A stretch of DNA of 50,127 bases from contig JAFGIK010000103.1 in assembly GCA_016929645.1 (NCBI GenBank), positions 1 through 50,127 of the forward strand, given 5' to 3'. Numbering within the stretch: the first letter of the stretch is position 1; each line of letters begins with the position of its first letter. This DNA comes from Candidatus Dojkabacteria bacterium. Its GTDB lineage: Bacteria; Patescibacteriota; Dojkabacteria; SC72; JAFGCJ01. The notes beneath the pieces are model-generated. The model was not told the DNA's origin. It ran no database searches and saw only the letters and a list, made by a program, of their open reading frames with translations. Below, in pieces: positions 24,623-33,740 of the stretch. The translations under genes and the position numbers were made by a program.

Positions 24623-26080
24623 ATGTTAGAAAGCGGATATACTCCAAAAATTGAAAAAGCTGAAGCTCTAACTAACCCTATTGAAGCAGAGGCCTATGTT
24701 GATCAGACTTCAGAATTTGATTTTCCATTTAGACTTGATCAGCTTCCCCGGTTGCTTTCTCATTCTCGGGATACTGAAAACATAAGAAATGTTGCAACAA
24801 GGACCCTTACAGAAGGTCGATCGTATTCCTATATTCCCGTAGTATTCAAAAGAAATGATACTGGAACAATTTACCTTGATTTATGTCTAAAAGGTGGTGG
24901 TTCTGAGATCAAGCCGAATGTTAATTTGTATGAAAACGTGTCTTCTCGGCCCGGTGTTTTGTCTTATGATCCTGATGCACCTATTCCAAGTGAAGTGGTT
25001 GCTGATGGTAAACAGGTAAAAGTTAGATATAGTTCTTCACCATTAGTTAAATTTACTAGCTATTTAGGAGTTCATACTGTTGAAGCTGGGCTTTCAGATA
25101 AGTTTATGTCGGAAAGATTGGAGACCTTTGGTCTCAGGACAAGATCAATGGTGGCTGCATGGGAGCTTCCAGATGATACCCAAATGGCTACGCCAGAGGG
25201 TTTAATAACTAAAAAAGACTTTACATCAAAAACTAATGTAGAGCCTGGATTGGAGCTTTGGGCTATGAGGTGTAAGTATAGAGTTCAGGATTTATTACGA
25301 TTTGTTTTTGAAGTTGAAGAACCAATTTCTGATGTAGATAGAGAGCATGGTATGAAGTTGCCTTTTGTTGCTGTTTATTATAAAGGTGGGTCTCATGAGT
25401 ATATTGAAGAAAAATTTAGTCCTGATCAAGAAAAAATATTGCGGGCTGGATTTACTTTTGTTGCGCAAGAGGTTTGCAAGCGTGCAAAATATGATTCGGA
25501 TGTGCGTTTTGTAGAATTATCTAAAAGGTATAAGGAAATAAATGACAACAATCTTTCTGATTTTTATGTAGATTATTTGATTTCTTTTGCACAAGTGCTT
25601 GGTGAGCAGTTTGCCCTAATGCAAAATGCTGATGCTGTCTCGGGTTTATATACTCTTCAAAATATTTCTCTGTTAGCTGAGGCTGTCGACCATGATGTCA
25701 CTATGATTGGTGGTAAGGTTATGGGTAAAAATGGAGAGCTTGAAGAGGTTTCAGAAGAAAGGAGAAAAAGATTTAAGTTTGACAGTAAAAATCGTGAATT
25801 GAATTTCTTTAATCAGCTTTATGTTGGCTATAATGCTATCAGACTCATGCTTCGAGATCTTAATCGGACTGGAATTATTGATATGCAGGCTGACCAAATG
25901 AGATTGTTTATGAAAATATATATTTTGAGCTTTGCAAAACATGCTAAATCGATGCTTGACGATTTACATCGAATAGCAAGTGAGCAAATCCAAGATGACA
26001 GGAAAAGCTGGAATTGGAAATGCAGATGGGATTGGGAACGGGAACGGAATCGTAACAGGAATCGGAAAAGAACAGGTTGA
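24623..26080 (+). CDS. hypothetical protein, 485 residues, suspicious 3' end
   Basis: Family not recognised. It is a soluble protein with regular secondary structure; the middle has LELWAMRCKYRVQDLLRF and a C-terminal helical part with YTLQNISLLAEAVDHDV. A kinase-like or SelO-like fold was considered but no catalytic motif could be fixed. The last 25 codons read as Trp/Arg/Asn-rich low complexity (NWKCRWDWERERNRNR). In the +1 frame the same bases give GIGNADGIGNGNGIVTGIG and stay open to 26160. A frameshift at the AAAA run near 26003-26006 is therefore likely and the true C-terminus would be about 26 residues longer. The ATG at 24623 is the first possible start. Confidence 0.6.
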   Translation: MLESGYTPKIEKAEALTNPIEAEAYVDQTSEFDFPFRLDQLPRLLSHSRDTENIRNVATRTLTEGRSYSYIPVVFKRNDTGTIYLDLCLKGGGSEIKPNVNLYENVSSRPGVLSYDPDAPIPSEVVADGKQVKVRYSSSPLVKFTSYLGVHTVEAGLSDKFMSERLETFGLRTRSMVAAWELPDDTQMATPEGLITKKDFTSKTNVEPGLELWAMRCKYRVQDLLRFVFEVEEPISDVDREHGMKLPFVAVYYKGGSHEYIEEKFSPDQEKILRAGFTFVAQEVCKRAKYDSDVRFVELSKRYKEINDNNLSDFYVDYLISFAQVLGEQFALMQNADAVSGLYTLQNISLLAEAVDHDVTMIGGKVMGKNGELEEVSEERRKRFKFDSKNRELNFFNQLYVGYNAIRLMLRDLNRTGIIDMQADQMRLFMKIYILSFAKHAKSMLDDLHRIASEQIQDDRKSWNWKCRWDWERERNRNRNRKRTG

Positions 26081-26160
26081 TGGGAATAAACCTCAATATT
26101 TTGGTAGGGATGGTCATCTTGGCTTTTGTGAGGATATAATTGAGCTATTATCTAAATGAT
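25996..26160 (+). other. alternative +1 frame over the end of the 485-residue gene
   Basis: This frame opens with ATG at 25996 and runs 54 codons to TGA at 26158-26160. Its first part is Gly/Ile/Asn-rich and its second part (QYFGRDGHLGFCEDIIELL) looks like ordinary protein. It is better explained as the continuation of the upstream gene after a frameshift than as a separate gene. Confidence 0.4.
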
Positions 26161-26169
26161 TTATTACTA

Positions 26170-26919
26170 ATGAAAATTTCTCTAACAAAATCTGAGTTGA
26201 ACCGGAGGAAAATTGCTTTTGTTTCGCTTTTGTGTGCAATTTTTATCGGTGTAGTAATCTCATCTTTTGTTTTTGAATTTCAGATTTCCTGGATTGTTTT
26301 TGTAGCTTTATTCTTAGTTTTTTTGCTTTCTTATTTTGAACTTTCACGTTTTTTTAAGTCGCTTTCCGGTTTGCGAATGCGGATTTCGGATAATGTGATT
26401 GAACGGGTGAATGGAGCAAGTTTGGAAAGTTATTTGTTAGAAGATCTTGTAAGAGTTAGTGTTAAAAGGCGATCGAATGGGGATATTCGTGAAATTGGAT
26501 TGATTTTTAATGATGGGAGGGCTTTGTTTATCGATGGAGTGGAAGGAAATTTCGAAAAAATTTTGAAAAAAGTGAAATTGTATACTGAACAGGAACACAG
26601 AGATATTGAAATAAAAGAAATTCGTGAATTTATGGATTTTGATCATATATTATTTTACCCGGTTTTGGGTTTGTTTATAGGGTTTTTCAGCATTTATCTT
26701 TTAAAGTCGGTTTACTTTGCAGTTTTTAATCTTGATTATTCTTCAATGAAGGTCTTTTTTGGCATTTCGTCTTTAGGATCGCTTATTTTGGGCCTGTATT
26801 TTATTATTACGAAGCCCATCTCAATAAGGTATGGTGCGAAAAAAGTTGTCGGTGACTGGTTTTGGGGGATTGGGATGCTTGGAGCAGCTGTGTTTTTGTT
26901 TTGGATTTTCTTGGGTTAA
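26170..26919 (+). CDS. integral membrane protein with central soluble domain
   Basis: Family not recognised. From ATG 26170 the 249-residue product has two transmembrane helices (about residues 15-60), a soluble beta-rich segment of some 85 residues (LRMRISDNVIERV to KKVKLY), and three more helices (about 160-245). The soluble part, with alternating strands and a closing helix, recalls bacterial PH-like domains of YdbS/YcxB-type membrane proteins, but that is a guess. A TTG at 26140 in frame would add ten residues and overlap the preceding frame; the ATG is preferred. Confidence 0.6.
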   Translation: MKISLTKSELNRRKIAFVSLLCAIFIGVVISSFVFEFQISWIVFVALFLVFLLSYFELSRFFKSLSGLRMRISDNVIERVNGASLESYLLEDLVRVSVKRRSNGDIREIGLIFNDGRALFIDGVEGNFEKILKKVKLYTEQEHRDIEIKEIREFMDFDHILFYPVLGLFIGFFSIYLLKSVYFAVFNLDYSSMKVFFGISSLGSLILGLYFIITKPISIRYGAKKVVGDWFWGIGMLGAAVFLFWIFLG

Positions 26920-27022
26920 ATTTTAATTACGGTGAGGTCTTGGCCTGCCACTTTTAGTACATGTACGTAATTTTTCATGAAACGTTATACTATTTCTATA
27001 GTTTAGCATTTATGTTTTAGGT

Positions 27023-27265
27023 ATGTTAACGAAAGAAATACAAGTATTTACCCAAAAAATAAAAAGTGGAAAATTCGAATTCTATACTCGTTTCCAGGAG
27101 GAAAAATGGGGTTGCAAGTACCTTGGAATGGGGCAATTTCTTCATTGGAGCAGGAATGTTTTCGAAAAAAGATATGCTCAAAAGATACTAAATGAGAAAC
27201 AACTTTGTGATATCCTGGTAAGATATGACGCTGATAAACTTTTTCATGGTTTAAAAGCAATTTAA
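27023..27265 (+). CDS. hypothetical small protein, 80 residues
   Basis: Not recognised. A basic soluble protein with aromatic residues (FEFYTRFQEEKWGCKYLGMGQFLHW in part) and a C-terminal helix ending RYDADKLFHGLKAI. It starts at ATG and is followed 20 bases later by a second small frame, suggesting a two-gene unit. Composition looks like a real, folded protein. Confidence 0.5.
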   Translation: MLTKEIQVFTQKIKSGKFEFYTRFQEEKWGCKYLGMGQFLHWSRNVFEKRYAQKILNEKQLCDILVRYDADKLFHGLKAI

Positions 27266-27285
27266 ATTTAGAATTCATATAAATA

Positions 27286-27450
27286 GTGAATAAAAATGAT
27301 AATAATGTAAATCCTTGGTCATATTTAGCTATTTTTACTGGAGTCGGATGTGGTTTTGGGGTTGCACTGCATAACATTGCTCTAGGAGTTGGAATCGGTG
27401 TAGCTATTGGTGCTCTTTTAAGTATTATCGTGTCAAGAAGAAAGAAATAA
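27286..27450 (+). CDS. small glycine-zipper membrane protein, 54 residues
   Basis: A GTG-started frame directly after the 80-residue gene. It encodes a short polar N-terminus, NPWSYLAIF, a Gly-rich pair of membrane segments with small residues at regular spacing (GVGCGFGVAL and LGVGIGVAIGALL), and a positive tail SRRKK. The pattern is that of glycine-zipper membrane proteins. An in-frame stop at 27280-27282 fixes the upstream limit. Confidence 0.55.
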   Translation: MNKNDNNVNPWSYLAIFTGVGCGFGVALHNIALGVGIGVAIGALLSIIVSRRKK

Positions 27451-27558
27451 AGAGGTTTCTACTATCATATTGTTTCATACTCTACATGGGAAAAGGCAAT
27501 ACAAAAAGGAAAAGCACTTTTCCAAAGTATATCTTTCAACTTAAAGTCTAGCACTTTT

Positions 27559-28635
27559 TTACTCAACCCAATCCATTTTCCCGCTACAGTATAGATTACT
27601 CAACTGACCATCGTTAATTACAGCTCTATTTTTACCATCAGTATCCATGACAAGGATGTCAAGGGTTGTTTGGGACTGTGCTGTGAAGGGCAGGAGTGTT
27701 TTCCTTGGTGAACAAAAGAGGATTTGGTTTCCATCTGGTGACCAAGTCGGGTAAATTTCTGTTGAATGGCTTTGTGAAACTTTGGTTACATTTGATCCAT
27801 CCTTGTTCATTGTATATATTTGGTCTTTTCCGTCCCTGTCGCTTACAAAAACGATTGATTCTCCATCAGCAGACCATCGTGGTTGTGTGTTGTTGGAGTC
27901 ATGATTTGTCAGATTTGAATATTCCATTGTATCAGTTTCTACTGAAATGATTTGAAAAAAATCACCTGTCATTCCCTCGTATACAAAATATTCGCCATCT
28001 GGAGAAAAAGTGAAATTTGCTAGAGATCCAAAATATTCATATTCTTGAGAAATTGGATATTTTGTTATCACTTTAGAGCTAATATTATAGATAATCAATG
28101 AGTCATCTGTATCGTCAAATGGATCGAACATTTCGTAAAAAGCTACTTTTTCCCCATTATCTATCCATACTGGTGTGTCTGGATAGTAGTCGTCAATATT
28201 TCCATTAAAATCAATTGTATTTTTATCTTGTGTCGCTATATCGTATATTATGAGTGTTGTTGTTTTATATGATGTATCCCAACCAATATATGCGACTTTT
28301 TTCCCATCAGGTGAAATACTTCCAGAGTTGGGTGCTGTATGTCCTTCTACTTCTTTCGAGTCGTGGGGTATTATGCTTATTGAGTTGTCCTTAAGATCGA
28401 TAAGGTAAAGATATGAAGTAGTAATGTCGTCGCCGTTTGTATCAGATGAGTTGAGGTCGATATGTTGTCCGGTAATTAGTAATTTTCCTGATATTTCTAC
28501 ATCATTACTATTTGATAATGTATTGTCAAATGTACCTCTGAAATATAGTAAGATTACTATTAGTATTGTAACTCCCATACAAAGTAGAAGTACGGAAACT
28601 GTAATTATAATTGGGAGTATTAGCTTCTTGTTCAT
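27559..28635 (-). CDS. membrane-anchored TolB-like beta-propeller protein
   Basis: The 358-residue product has an N-terminal transmembrane helix (about residues 5-32) and then WD40-like/PD40 repeats outside the membrane. Blades are marked by SPDGKKVAYIGWD, SPDGEYFVYEG, SADGESIVFVSDRDG and SPDGNQILFCS, each followed by a YDI or YTMN strand. SDRDG.DQIYTMNKDGSN is typical of TolB C-terminal repeats. There are too few clear repeats to count blades safely. Such domains bind proteins or ligands; no enzyme motif is present. It is divergent from the radical SAM gene that follows. Confidence 0.82.
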   Translation of the reverse strand: MNKKLILPIIITVSVLLLCMGVTILIVILLYFRGTFDNTLSNSNDVEISGKLLITGQHIDLNSSDTNGDDITTSYLYLIDLKDNSISIIPHDSKEVEGHTAPNSGSISPDGKKVAYIGWDTSYKTTTLIIYDIATQDKNTIDFNGNIDDYYPDTPVWIDNGEKVAFYEMFDPFDDTDDSLIIYNISSKVITKYPISQEYEYFGSLANFTFSPDGEYFVYEGMTGDFFQIISVETDTMEYSNLTNHDSNNTQPRWSADGESIVFVSDRDGKDQIYTMNKDGSNVTKVSQSHSTEIYPTWSPDGNQILFCSPRKTLLPFTAQSQTTLDILVMDTDGKNRAVINDGQLSNLYCSGKMDWVE

Positions 28636-28767
28636 AATTGATTATTGGGGTATTTTAAGTAATTTATATATAATAGCATAATATTGAGTTATGATTTACT
28701 TATATCAAACTTTATGAATTAAATTTGTAGGCCATTCAATATAATTAGGCATATTCAAGCTAAAACT

Positions 28768-29622
28768 TTGCTTTCGTCGCATTCAAAGCCAGATCCATGG
28801 TTTGGTTGTAAATACACAATGAATATTTATCGTGGTTGTCAGCATCAATGTATTTATTGTGATTCTAGAAGCGAGTGCTACAGAATTGAAAATTTTAATG
28901 ATATTTTGGTTAAAATAAATGCTCCGGAGAAATTAACTCAGGAACTTTCTTCAAAAAGGGTAAAAGGTACTGTTTGTTTTGGCTCAATGAATGACTCATA
29001 TATGCCAATTGAACAAAAGTATAAACTTACCCGGAAATGCCTTGATATTATAAGACAGTTCCGATTTCCAATTCATTTGATGACAAAAAGTGATCTGGTT
29101 TTGAGAGATTTGGATATTATAAAAGAAATAAGTAAGGTTTACGCTGCTGTAACTTTTACAATTACCACTTCATCCGATGCAATTTCACGTAAAGTTGAAG
29201 TAGGAGCCCCAGTTTCGTCAAAACGTTTCGCAGCAATGAAAAAACTTTCTGATAATGGTATCTATACAGGTATTTCAATGATGCCTATTTTGCCATTTAT
29301 TGAGGATACAAAGGAAAATATTGAGAGCATTGTTATGGGAGTGAAAGAATCTGGAGGTAAGTATATCATTCCGTCTATTGGAATGACGTTGAGAGACAGA
29401 CAGCGTGATTATTATTACAAAAAACTTGATGAGCTGTTTCCTGGGCTTTCAGATCGATATCGCAAAACATATGGGGGAAGTTACAGCTGTGAGTGTCCGA
29501 ACGCTGGCGAATTATATAGTTTATTGGTGGATCTTTGTCATAAAAATAACATTCAGATCGGTATGAATCATTATCAATGTAAAGGGGTTGATGAAGAAGA
29601 TTCCCAGCTAGGCTTTGTATAA
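28768..29622 (+). CDS. radical SAM protein, SPL-like (Rv2578c-type) family
   Basis: The 284-residue product has the cluster motif CQHQCIYC (CxxxCxxC), preceded by PDPWFGCKYTMNIYRG and followed by DSRSECY, an order I associate with spore photoproduct lyase-like radical SAM proteins. GSMNDSYMPIEQKYKLTRKCL and a TKSDLVLRDLDI segment are further family marks. The reaction is unknown. The TTG at 28768 is the first canonical start, but in-frame codons upstream (from 28723) encode IRHIQAKTLL, which fits the usual MK.I.AKT.L beginning, so the real N-terminus may lie near 28744 with a non-standard start. A TATAAT box at 28740-28745 instead supports a start at the TTG. Confidence 0.85.
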   Translation: MLSSHSKPDPWFGCKYTMNIYRGCQHQCIYCDSRSECYRIENFNDILVKINAPEKLTQELSSKRVKGTVCFGSMNDSYMPIEQKYKLTRKCLDIIRQFRFPIHLMTKSDLVLRDLDIIKEISKVYAAVTFTITTSSDAISRKVEVGAPVSSKRFAAMKKLSDNGIYTGISMMPILPFIEDTKENIESIVMGVKESGGKYIIPSIGMTLRDRQRDYYYKKLDELFPGLSDRYRKTYGGSYSCECPNAGELYSLLVDLCHKNNIQIGMNHYQCKGVDEEDSQLGFV

Positions 29623-29709
29623 GTATTGGCTAGGTTGGAGTTTCTTTGATTTTTTTTAATCGTACAATATATTGTTGTATGTATATTTCTGATGTAATAT
29701 TTTTCAATC

Positions 29710-29958
29710 ATGAAGTACAAATTCAAATGTAAAAAATGTGAAAAAATTGCTGAATATTCCTTGACGATTAAGGATTATGATACATTTAAGGCTAAATGTG
29801 ATAAATGTGGGAGTGACATGATTCGCATATATGAGGCACCAAGGTTTAGTGTATGTTGCTCTGGGGTTAATTCGGATCAATCATCAGATCGACAATCATC
29901 ATGCTCCTCTTGCTCCTCGTGCAGTGGAGGTTGTTCTGGTTGCACTGGGAATCATTGA
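29710..29958 (+). CDS. FmdB-type zinc ribbon protein
   Basis: The 82-residue product starts with a zinc ribbon: C.KC at residues 8-11 and CDKCGS about 20 residues later, with IYEAPRFSV after it, as in FmdB/CxxC_CxxC_SSSS regulatory proteins. A Ser/Cys-rich tail (SSCSSCSSCSGGCSGC) follows, also common in that family. The function of these proteins is poorly known; the ribbon binds zinc. TAATAT ends nine bases before the ATG. Confidence 0.8.
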   Translation: MKYKFKCKKCEKIAEYSLTIKDYDTFKAKCDKCGSDMIRIYEAPRFSVCCSGVNSDQSSDRQSSCSSCSSCSGGCSGCTGNH

Positions 29959-30120
29959 GGTCTTATTATCGCAGCGATGCGAGCGAAATACAAAAAGAGT
30001 TTTGAGATTTATGAGCTATCAAGTAGTAAGTTAAGAAAGTCTAAATACCTCGACACATTACTTGCATAATGTTAACTTATTGGTCTTTGATTTAAAGCTT
30101 TCTCTAGGGGTTAATTCCTT

Positions 30121-30810
30121 TTATAATGGTGTTTTGTGTATCTTTTTAGTAATTCTTGAACCACGAAACATTGCAAAAGCATAAATATCCCTGGGTTGAG
30201 CTTTTGACAGGACTTGGGCACAGTTGTTCATTGTTATCCCTGTTGTGCAAACATCGTCAACTATTATGATGTTTTTATTCATTATTTCACTTGAAAGTTG
30301 TTGATCTAGAATAAAAGGATTTTTGCAGTCTTTCTCTCTCTGCTCTTTGGTCTTACCTGCAGATTGGTCCGACTCTCTAACTCTTTTCAATGCTTGTACA
30401 ATCTTTGATCCAGTTATTTGAACTATTTGTCGGGCTATCAACTCAGTTTGGTTAAATCCACGATTCCGAGATTTATGTGAGGTTAATGGTACTGGTACGA
30501 GAACATCCTTGTCTTTAATATATCGGCTAATTTTGTCTTTAGCTAATGGGATAAGTTCAGCAATTATTGCATAATAATATTGGTACTTAAAGGTTTTCAT
30601 TATGAGTTTTGCCAGACTGTTATATACCCAAAGAATTTGTACTTTTGTAATTTTGGTTTTGGCCAAACATTTCTTATGAGTAGTGCTGTTGTTTGATATT
30701 TTTCTACAAATGAAGCATTCAGGTAATGCAGGAACGAGTAATGTATTCTGACATTTTGGGCAGATCCAGTGATTGGGTTCGTTGCATGCCAGGCATTGGG
30801 GTGGGCACAA
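30121..30810 (-). CDS. comF: ComF-family phosphoribosyltransferase-like protein
   Basis: The 229-residue product has the N-terminal double zinc ribbon (CPPQCLAC, CPKC, CFIC and a later KKC) and a type I phosphoribosyltransferase domain with the PRPP-binding motif IIIVDDVCTTGIT, preceded by VPVPLTSHKSRNRGFNQTE, both hallmarks of ComF. ComF is needed for DNA uptake in competent bacteria; the enzymatic role is uncertain. The start is listed as TTG, but in-frame codons upstream encode LVNLARTFFKF, which resembles the usual hydrophobic lead-in of ComF, so the true start may be further upstream without a canonical codon. Pilins for DNA uptake are not adjacent. Confidence 0.85.
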   Translation of the reverse strand: MCPPQCLACNEPNHWICPKCQNTLLVPALPECFICRKISNNSTTHKKCLAKTKITKVQILWVYNSLAKLIMKTFKYQYYYAIIAELIPLAKDKISRYIKDKDVLVPVPLTSHKSRNRGFNQTELIARQIVQITGSKIVQALKRVRESDQSAGKTKEQREKDCKNPFILDQQLSSEIMNKNIIIVDDVCTTGITMNNCAQVLSKAQPRDIYAFAMFRGSRITKKIHKTPL

Positions 30811-31096
30811 GAATTTAAAGAATGTCCTGGCTAGATTAACTAGAAATTCCGTAGTCTCAAATTTAACTTAATTTAGATATTAAAATGTGTTAGGATTAGC
30901 TTGAGTCTTCATATTATATGTTCCATATGTGAAATATTTCTAAAAATCTGATACTATTTCTCAACTAAAGAATTGTGATCAGAAAATTCTTTCCCTTGAT
31001 AGTTAACTATATTATGAAAACATGTGGGATTTGATGCGGATTATAATTTTGTGCAAATAATTCCAGCGAATCCGGTAAAATTTTTATACAATACAA

Positions 31097-32947
31097 TTGA
31101 CTCCAGAAAAGATAAAAAATTTAATAGAAAAAGGTATTAAAAAGGGATCGGATGTTTTGAAACAGCGCCAGGAAAGTATTGTATCTGCGGCGTTTATAAT
31201 GATGTTTCTTCTTGTGTTTACTAAGATTGCTGGTTTTCTCAAGGCCCATTTATTTGCTCGTTTTTTTGGTACTTCTCCAGAGATGGATGTCTTCTGGGCT
31301 GCATTTACGGTTCCTGACATTATTTTCAATGTTGTTGTAGTAGGTAGCATTAATGCAGCTCTTATACCTTCCTTTACTGAGAAATTAGAAAAAAGCAAGG
31401 GTATAAAGATCTGTAGCAAATTGGGTTGTCCTGATTCCTTTGTAAAACTATTTAGTGATATATTAAATTTGTTTTTGTTGATATTTGTTATATCTGGAGT
31501 ATTAATTTTCATTTTTGCTCCACAATTAAGTCGTTTCTTGTCCGGTGACTATTTTAAAGGTTTCGATATAGATACTGCAGGTTTTTCTGGTAACGATTTT
31601 GACCTTATGGCCAAAATTATGAGAATTATGGTTATTTCGCCTATATTGCTAAGTGTTAGTAGCGTTCTAACAGCAGGAATTCAGGTAAATAAGAGGTTTA
31701 TTGTGCCTGCTCTTGCTCCACTTTTTTACAATCTAGGAATAATATTCGGCACTGTTGTTTTGGGTAAGTTTTGTAATATGGGTGTCGTTGGAATTGCGTG
31801 GGGTGTTGTAATTGGATCTTTGTTACACCTTCTAATTCAATTGCCACTTGCGTATTCAATGAATTTGAAATTTAATCTAAGCTTCAAATTCATAAATAAA
31901 GATATGATAAAAGTTATGAAGCTGGCATTTCCAAGAATTTTGGGACTAATTGGTGACCAAGTCATGCTAGTAATAAATACAATCATTAGTTTGGGACTTG
32001 GTGAGGGATCATTGAGTGCGTACAGTTTTGCTAATAACCTTCAACTTTTACCAGTACATTTAATTGGTTCAACTATTTCCCAGGCTGCATTGCCGACACT
32101 GGCTGTTGAGTATTCGGAATCTTTGAATGGAAAAGATTTCAGTAAATTCAAAGAAACTTTTACAAAGACTTTTCAGCAGATACTATTCCTTATTTTGCCT
32201 GCGGTAGTGTTTATTGTTGTCCTTCGTTTGCCATTTGTAAGATTGACTCTTGGTGCTGGTGAATTTGATTGGAATGCTACTGTTGTGACTGCATGGGTTT
32301 TAGCATTGTTTGGCGTTTCCATCTTATTTCAATCTTTAACTTCGCTATTGTTAAGGACTTTCTATGCCATGCAAAATACGGTCATACCTGTCATTGTTTC
32401 TTTCATAGGTCTTGCGATAAATATTATTTGTGCTTTTTACTTAACGAATTTCTTTAGTCATTATTATGACTGGAGGCCAATGATCGTAGCTCTTCTTGAT
32501 GGGAATTTCTTTATTTCCGGTGAGGCGGTATCTGATTTGACGAATTGGTTTACTACGCGAAATTCTTCACCTGCCGCTATTGGTGGACTTGCGTTAAGTA
32601 CTGGTATTGCACTTATTGTAGAGACTATATTATTAATGACATTTCTTAACGCTAAACTTAAATATATAAAATGGAATGAATTTGTGAAGCCTATCTTAAA
32701 GAAGTTTTTTGCATCAGGTTTTATGTTTTTCGTAATGTATTTTATTTATAAATTATGGAATTTCAGTCTTGATACAAGTACTGTTGTGTCAATATTTAGT
32801 TTGTTCACAATCTGTGGAGGAATTGGTGTTATTTCGTATTTTATTATTTGTTCTGTAATTGATATTAATGAAATTCAGTTTTTTATTAATATTTTAAAGA
32901 AGTTTATTAACAAGGTTAGAGCAGTTATTGGATTGCAACCCAAATAA
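31097..32947 (+). CDS. murJ: lipid II flippase MurJ
   Basis: MurJ moves the peptidoglycan precursor lipid II across the membrane. The 616-residue product has about 14 hydrophobic helices and the family's start: a TKIAGFLKAHLFARFFGTS segment in the first helix, then MDVFWAAFTVPDI, then INAALIPSFTE. These conserved Arg and Asp residues belong to the substrate cavity. A loop around residues 455-500 (YYDWRPMIVALLDG to NSSPAAIG) is longer than usual. Length is above the E. coli form (511). TTG start, with a TACAAT box four bases upstream. A nearby SpoIID-type protein would also act on peptidoglycan. Confidence 0.92.
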   Translation: MTPEKIKNLIEKGIKKGSDVLKQRQESIVSAAFIMMFLLVFTKIAGFLKAHLFARFFGTSPEMDVFWAAFTVPDIIFNVVVVGSINAALIPSFTEKLEKSKGIKICSKLGCPDSFVKLFSDILNLFLLIFVISGVLIFIFAPQLSRFLSGDYFKGFDIDTAGFSGNDFDLMAKIMRIMVISPILLSVSSVLTAGIQVNKRFIVPALAPLFYNLGIIFGTVVLGKFCNMGVVGIAWGVVIGSLLHLLIQLPLAYSMNLKFNLSFKFINKDMIKVMKLAFPRILGLIGDQVMLVINTIISLGLGEGSLSAYSFANNLQLLPVHLIGSTISQAALPTLAVEYSESLNGKDFSKFKETFTKTFQQILFLILPAVVFIVVLRLPFVRLTLGAGEFDWNATVVTAWVLALFGVSILFQSLTSLLLRTFYAMQNTVIPVIVSFIGLAINIICAFYLTNFFSHYYDWRPMIVALLDGNFFISGEAVSDLTNWFTTRNSSPAAIGGLALSTGIALIVETILLMTFLNAKLKYIKWNEFVKPILKKFFASGFMFFVMYFIYKLWNFSLDTSTVVSIFSLFTICGGIGVISYFIICSVIDINEIQFFINILKKFINKVRAVIGLQPK

Positions 32948-33015
32948 CTTCTTTATTCATGATTGATTCTTGATTAAGAATTTTTTAATAACTGCCAATA
33001 ATTTATACCTTTAAC

Positions 33016-33657
33016 TTGTTGGCAACGATCGATAATATTCATAATAAAAAAAAGAGAAGATTTTCGTTCTGGGGTTGTGCAGGTTTTTCTCTAGGATTTT
33101 TACTTCTAACTTTATTTATTCTGGTAATTGTATTTATTGTGACGTACGTTTCTTGGATGGACGGTAAGAAAGAACTGCTCGAGACTTTTAGCAATGATGA
33201 TCCAGAAGTAAATGATGAAATGTATGGAAATATTAATGATTTTAATGAAAGTGAAGTCGAGTTTGAATCTATTAGTCTAAGTTGTGATATGATCGAGATG
33301 TATATTGAGGATACATTGAAGGAAAATTGGCCTGAATACAATATTCAGGAAGTTGGAGTGATATGTCGGGATAGATCTCTTGATATATATGTAAACATTA
33401 ATAATGTTTGGTTTTCATTAAATTTTTGGCAAAGGGTTGAGGGTGAGCCTGATTTTTTAGTTTACGATATTTCTGTAGGACCCATATCTCTTGCACAATT
33501 GACTCTTGGTACAGTAAATTCTGAGTTTACTGATGGCTTTGTTGATGGGATGAAAATAATTTATAGTGGGGTTTTTACAGGAAGGAAAATTGAAGAAATA
33601 AATATTGATGAAGATGGTGTTATGATTACAGGTCGTTACGAAGCAAGTGATAGATAG
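33016..33657 (+). CDS. single-pass membrane protein of unknown function
   Basis: Not recognised. The 213-residue product has a basic N-terminus (NKKKRRFSFWG), one transmembrane helix (about residues 20-44) and an acidic extracytoplasmic domain rich in Asp/Glu/Asn with two Cys. Its C-terminal half has regular strands (WFSLNFWQRVEGEPDFLVYDISVG). The topology is N-in, C-out. TTG-TTG start; a TATACC box ends six bases before. It lies between murJ and the groS promoter on the same strand. Confidence 0.65.
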   Translation: MLATIDNIHNKKKRRFSFWGCAGFSLGFLLLTLFILVIVFIVTYVSWMDGKKELLETFSNDDPEVNDEMYGNINDFNESEVEFESISLSCDMIEMYIEDTLKENWPEYNIQEVGVICRDRSLDIYVNINNVWFSLNFWQRVEGEPDFLVYDISVGPISLAQLTLGTVNSEFTDGFVDGMKIIYSGVFTGRKIEEINIDEDGVMITGRYEASDR

Positions 33658-33705
33658 TTACAAGTATTATATATTAGCTTGAATTCAGTTGTAGGCTATA
33701 GGTTG

Positions 33706-33735
33706 TTGACACTTATGTTACCAGATAAATATAAT
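33706..33735 (+). promoter_or_regulatory. promoter of groS-groL
   Basis: TTGACA (33706-33711) and TATAAT (33730-33735) with 18 bases between them are both consensus. The start point, near 33742, lies at the left arm of the CIRCE-like site, the same layout as at hsp20. The leader to groS is AT-rich without a Shine-Dalgarno site. Confidence 0.85.
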
Positions 33736-33740
33736 CAGTT

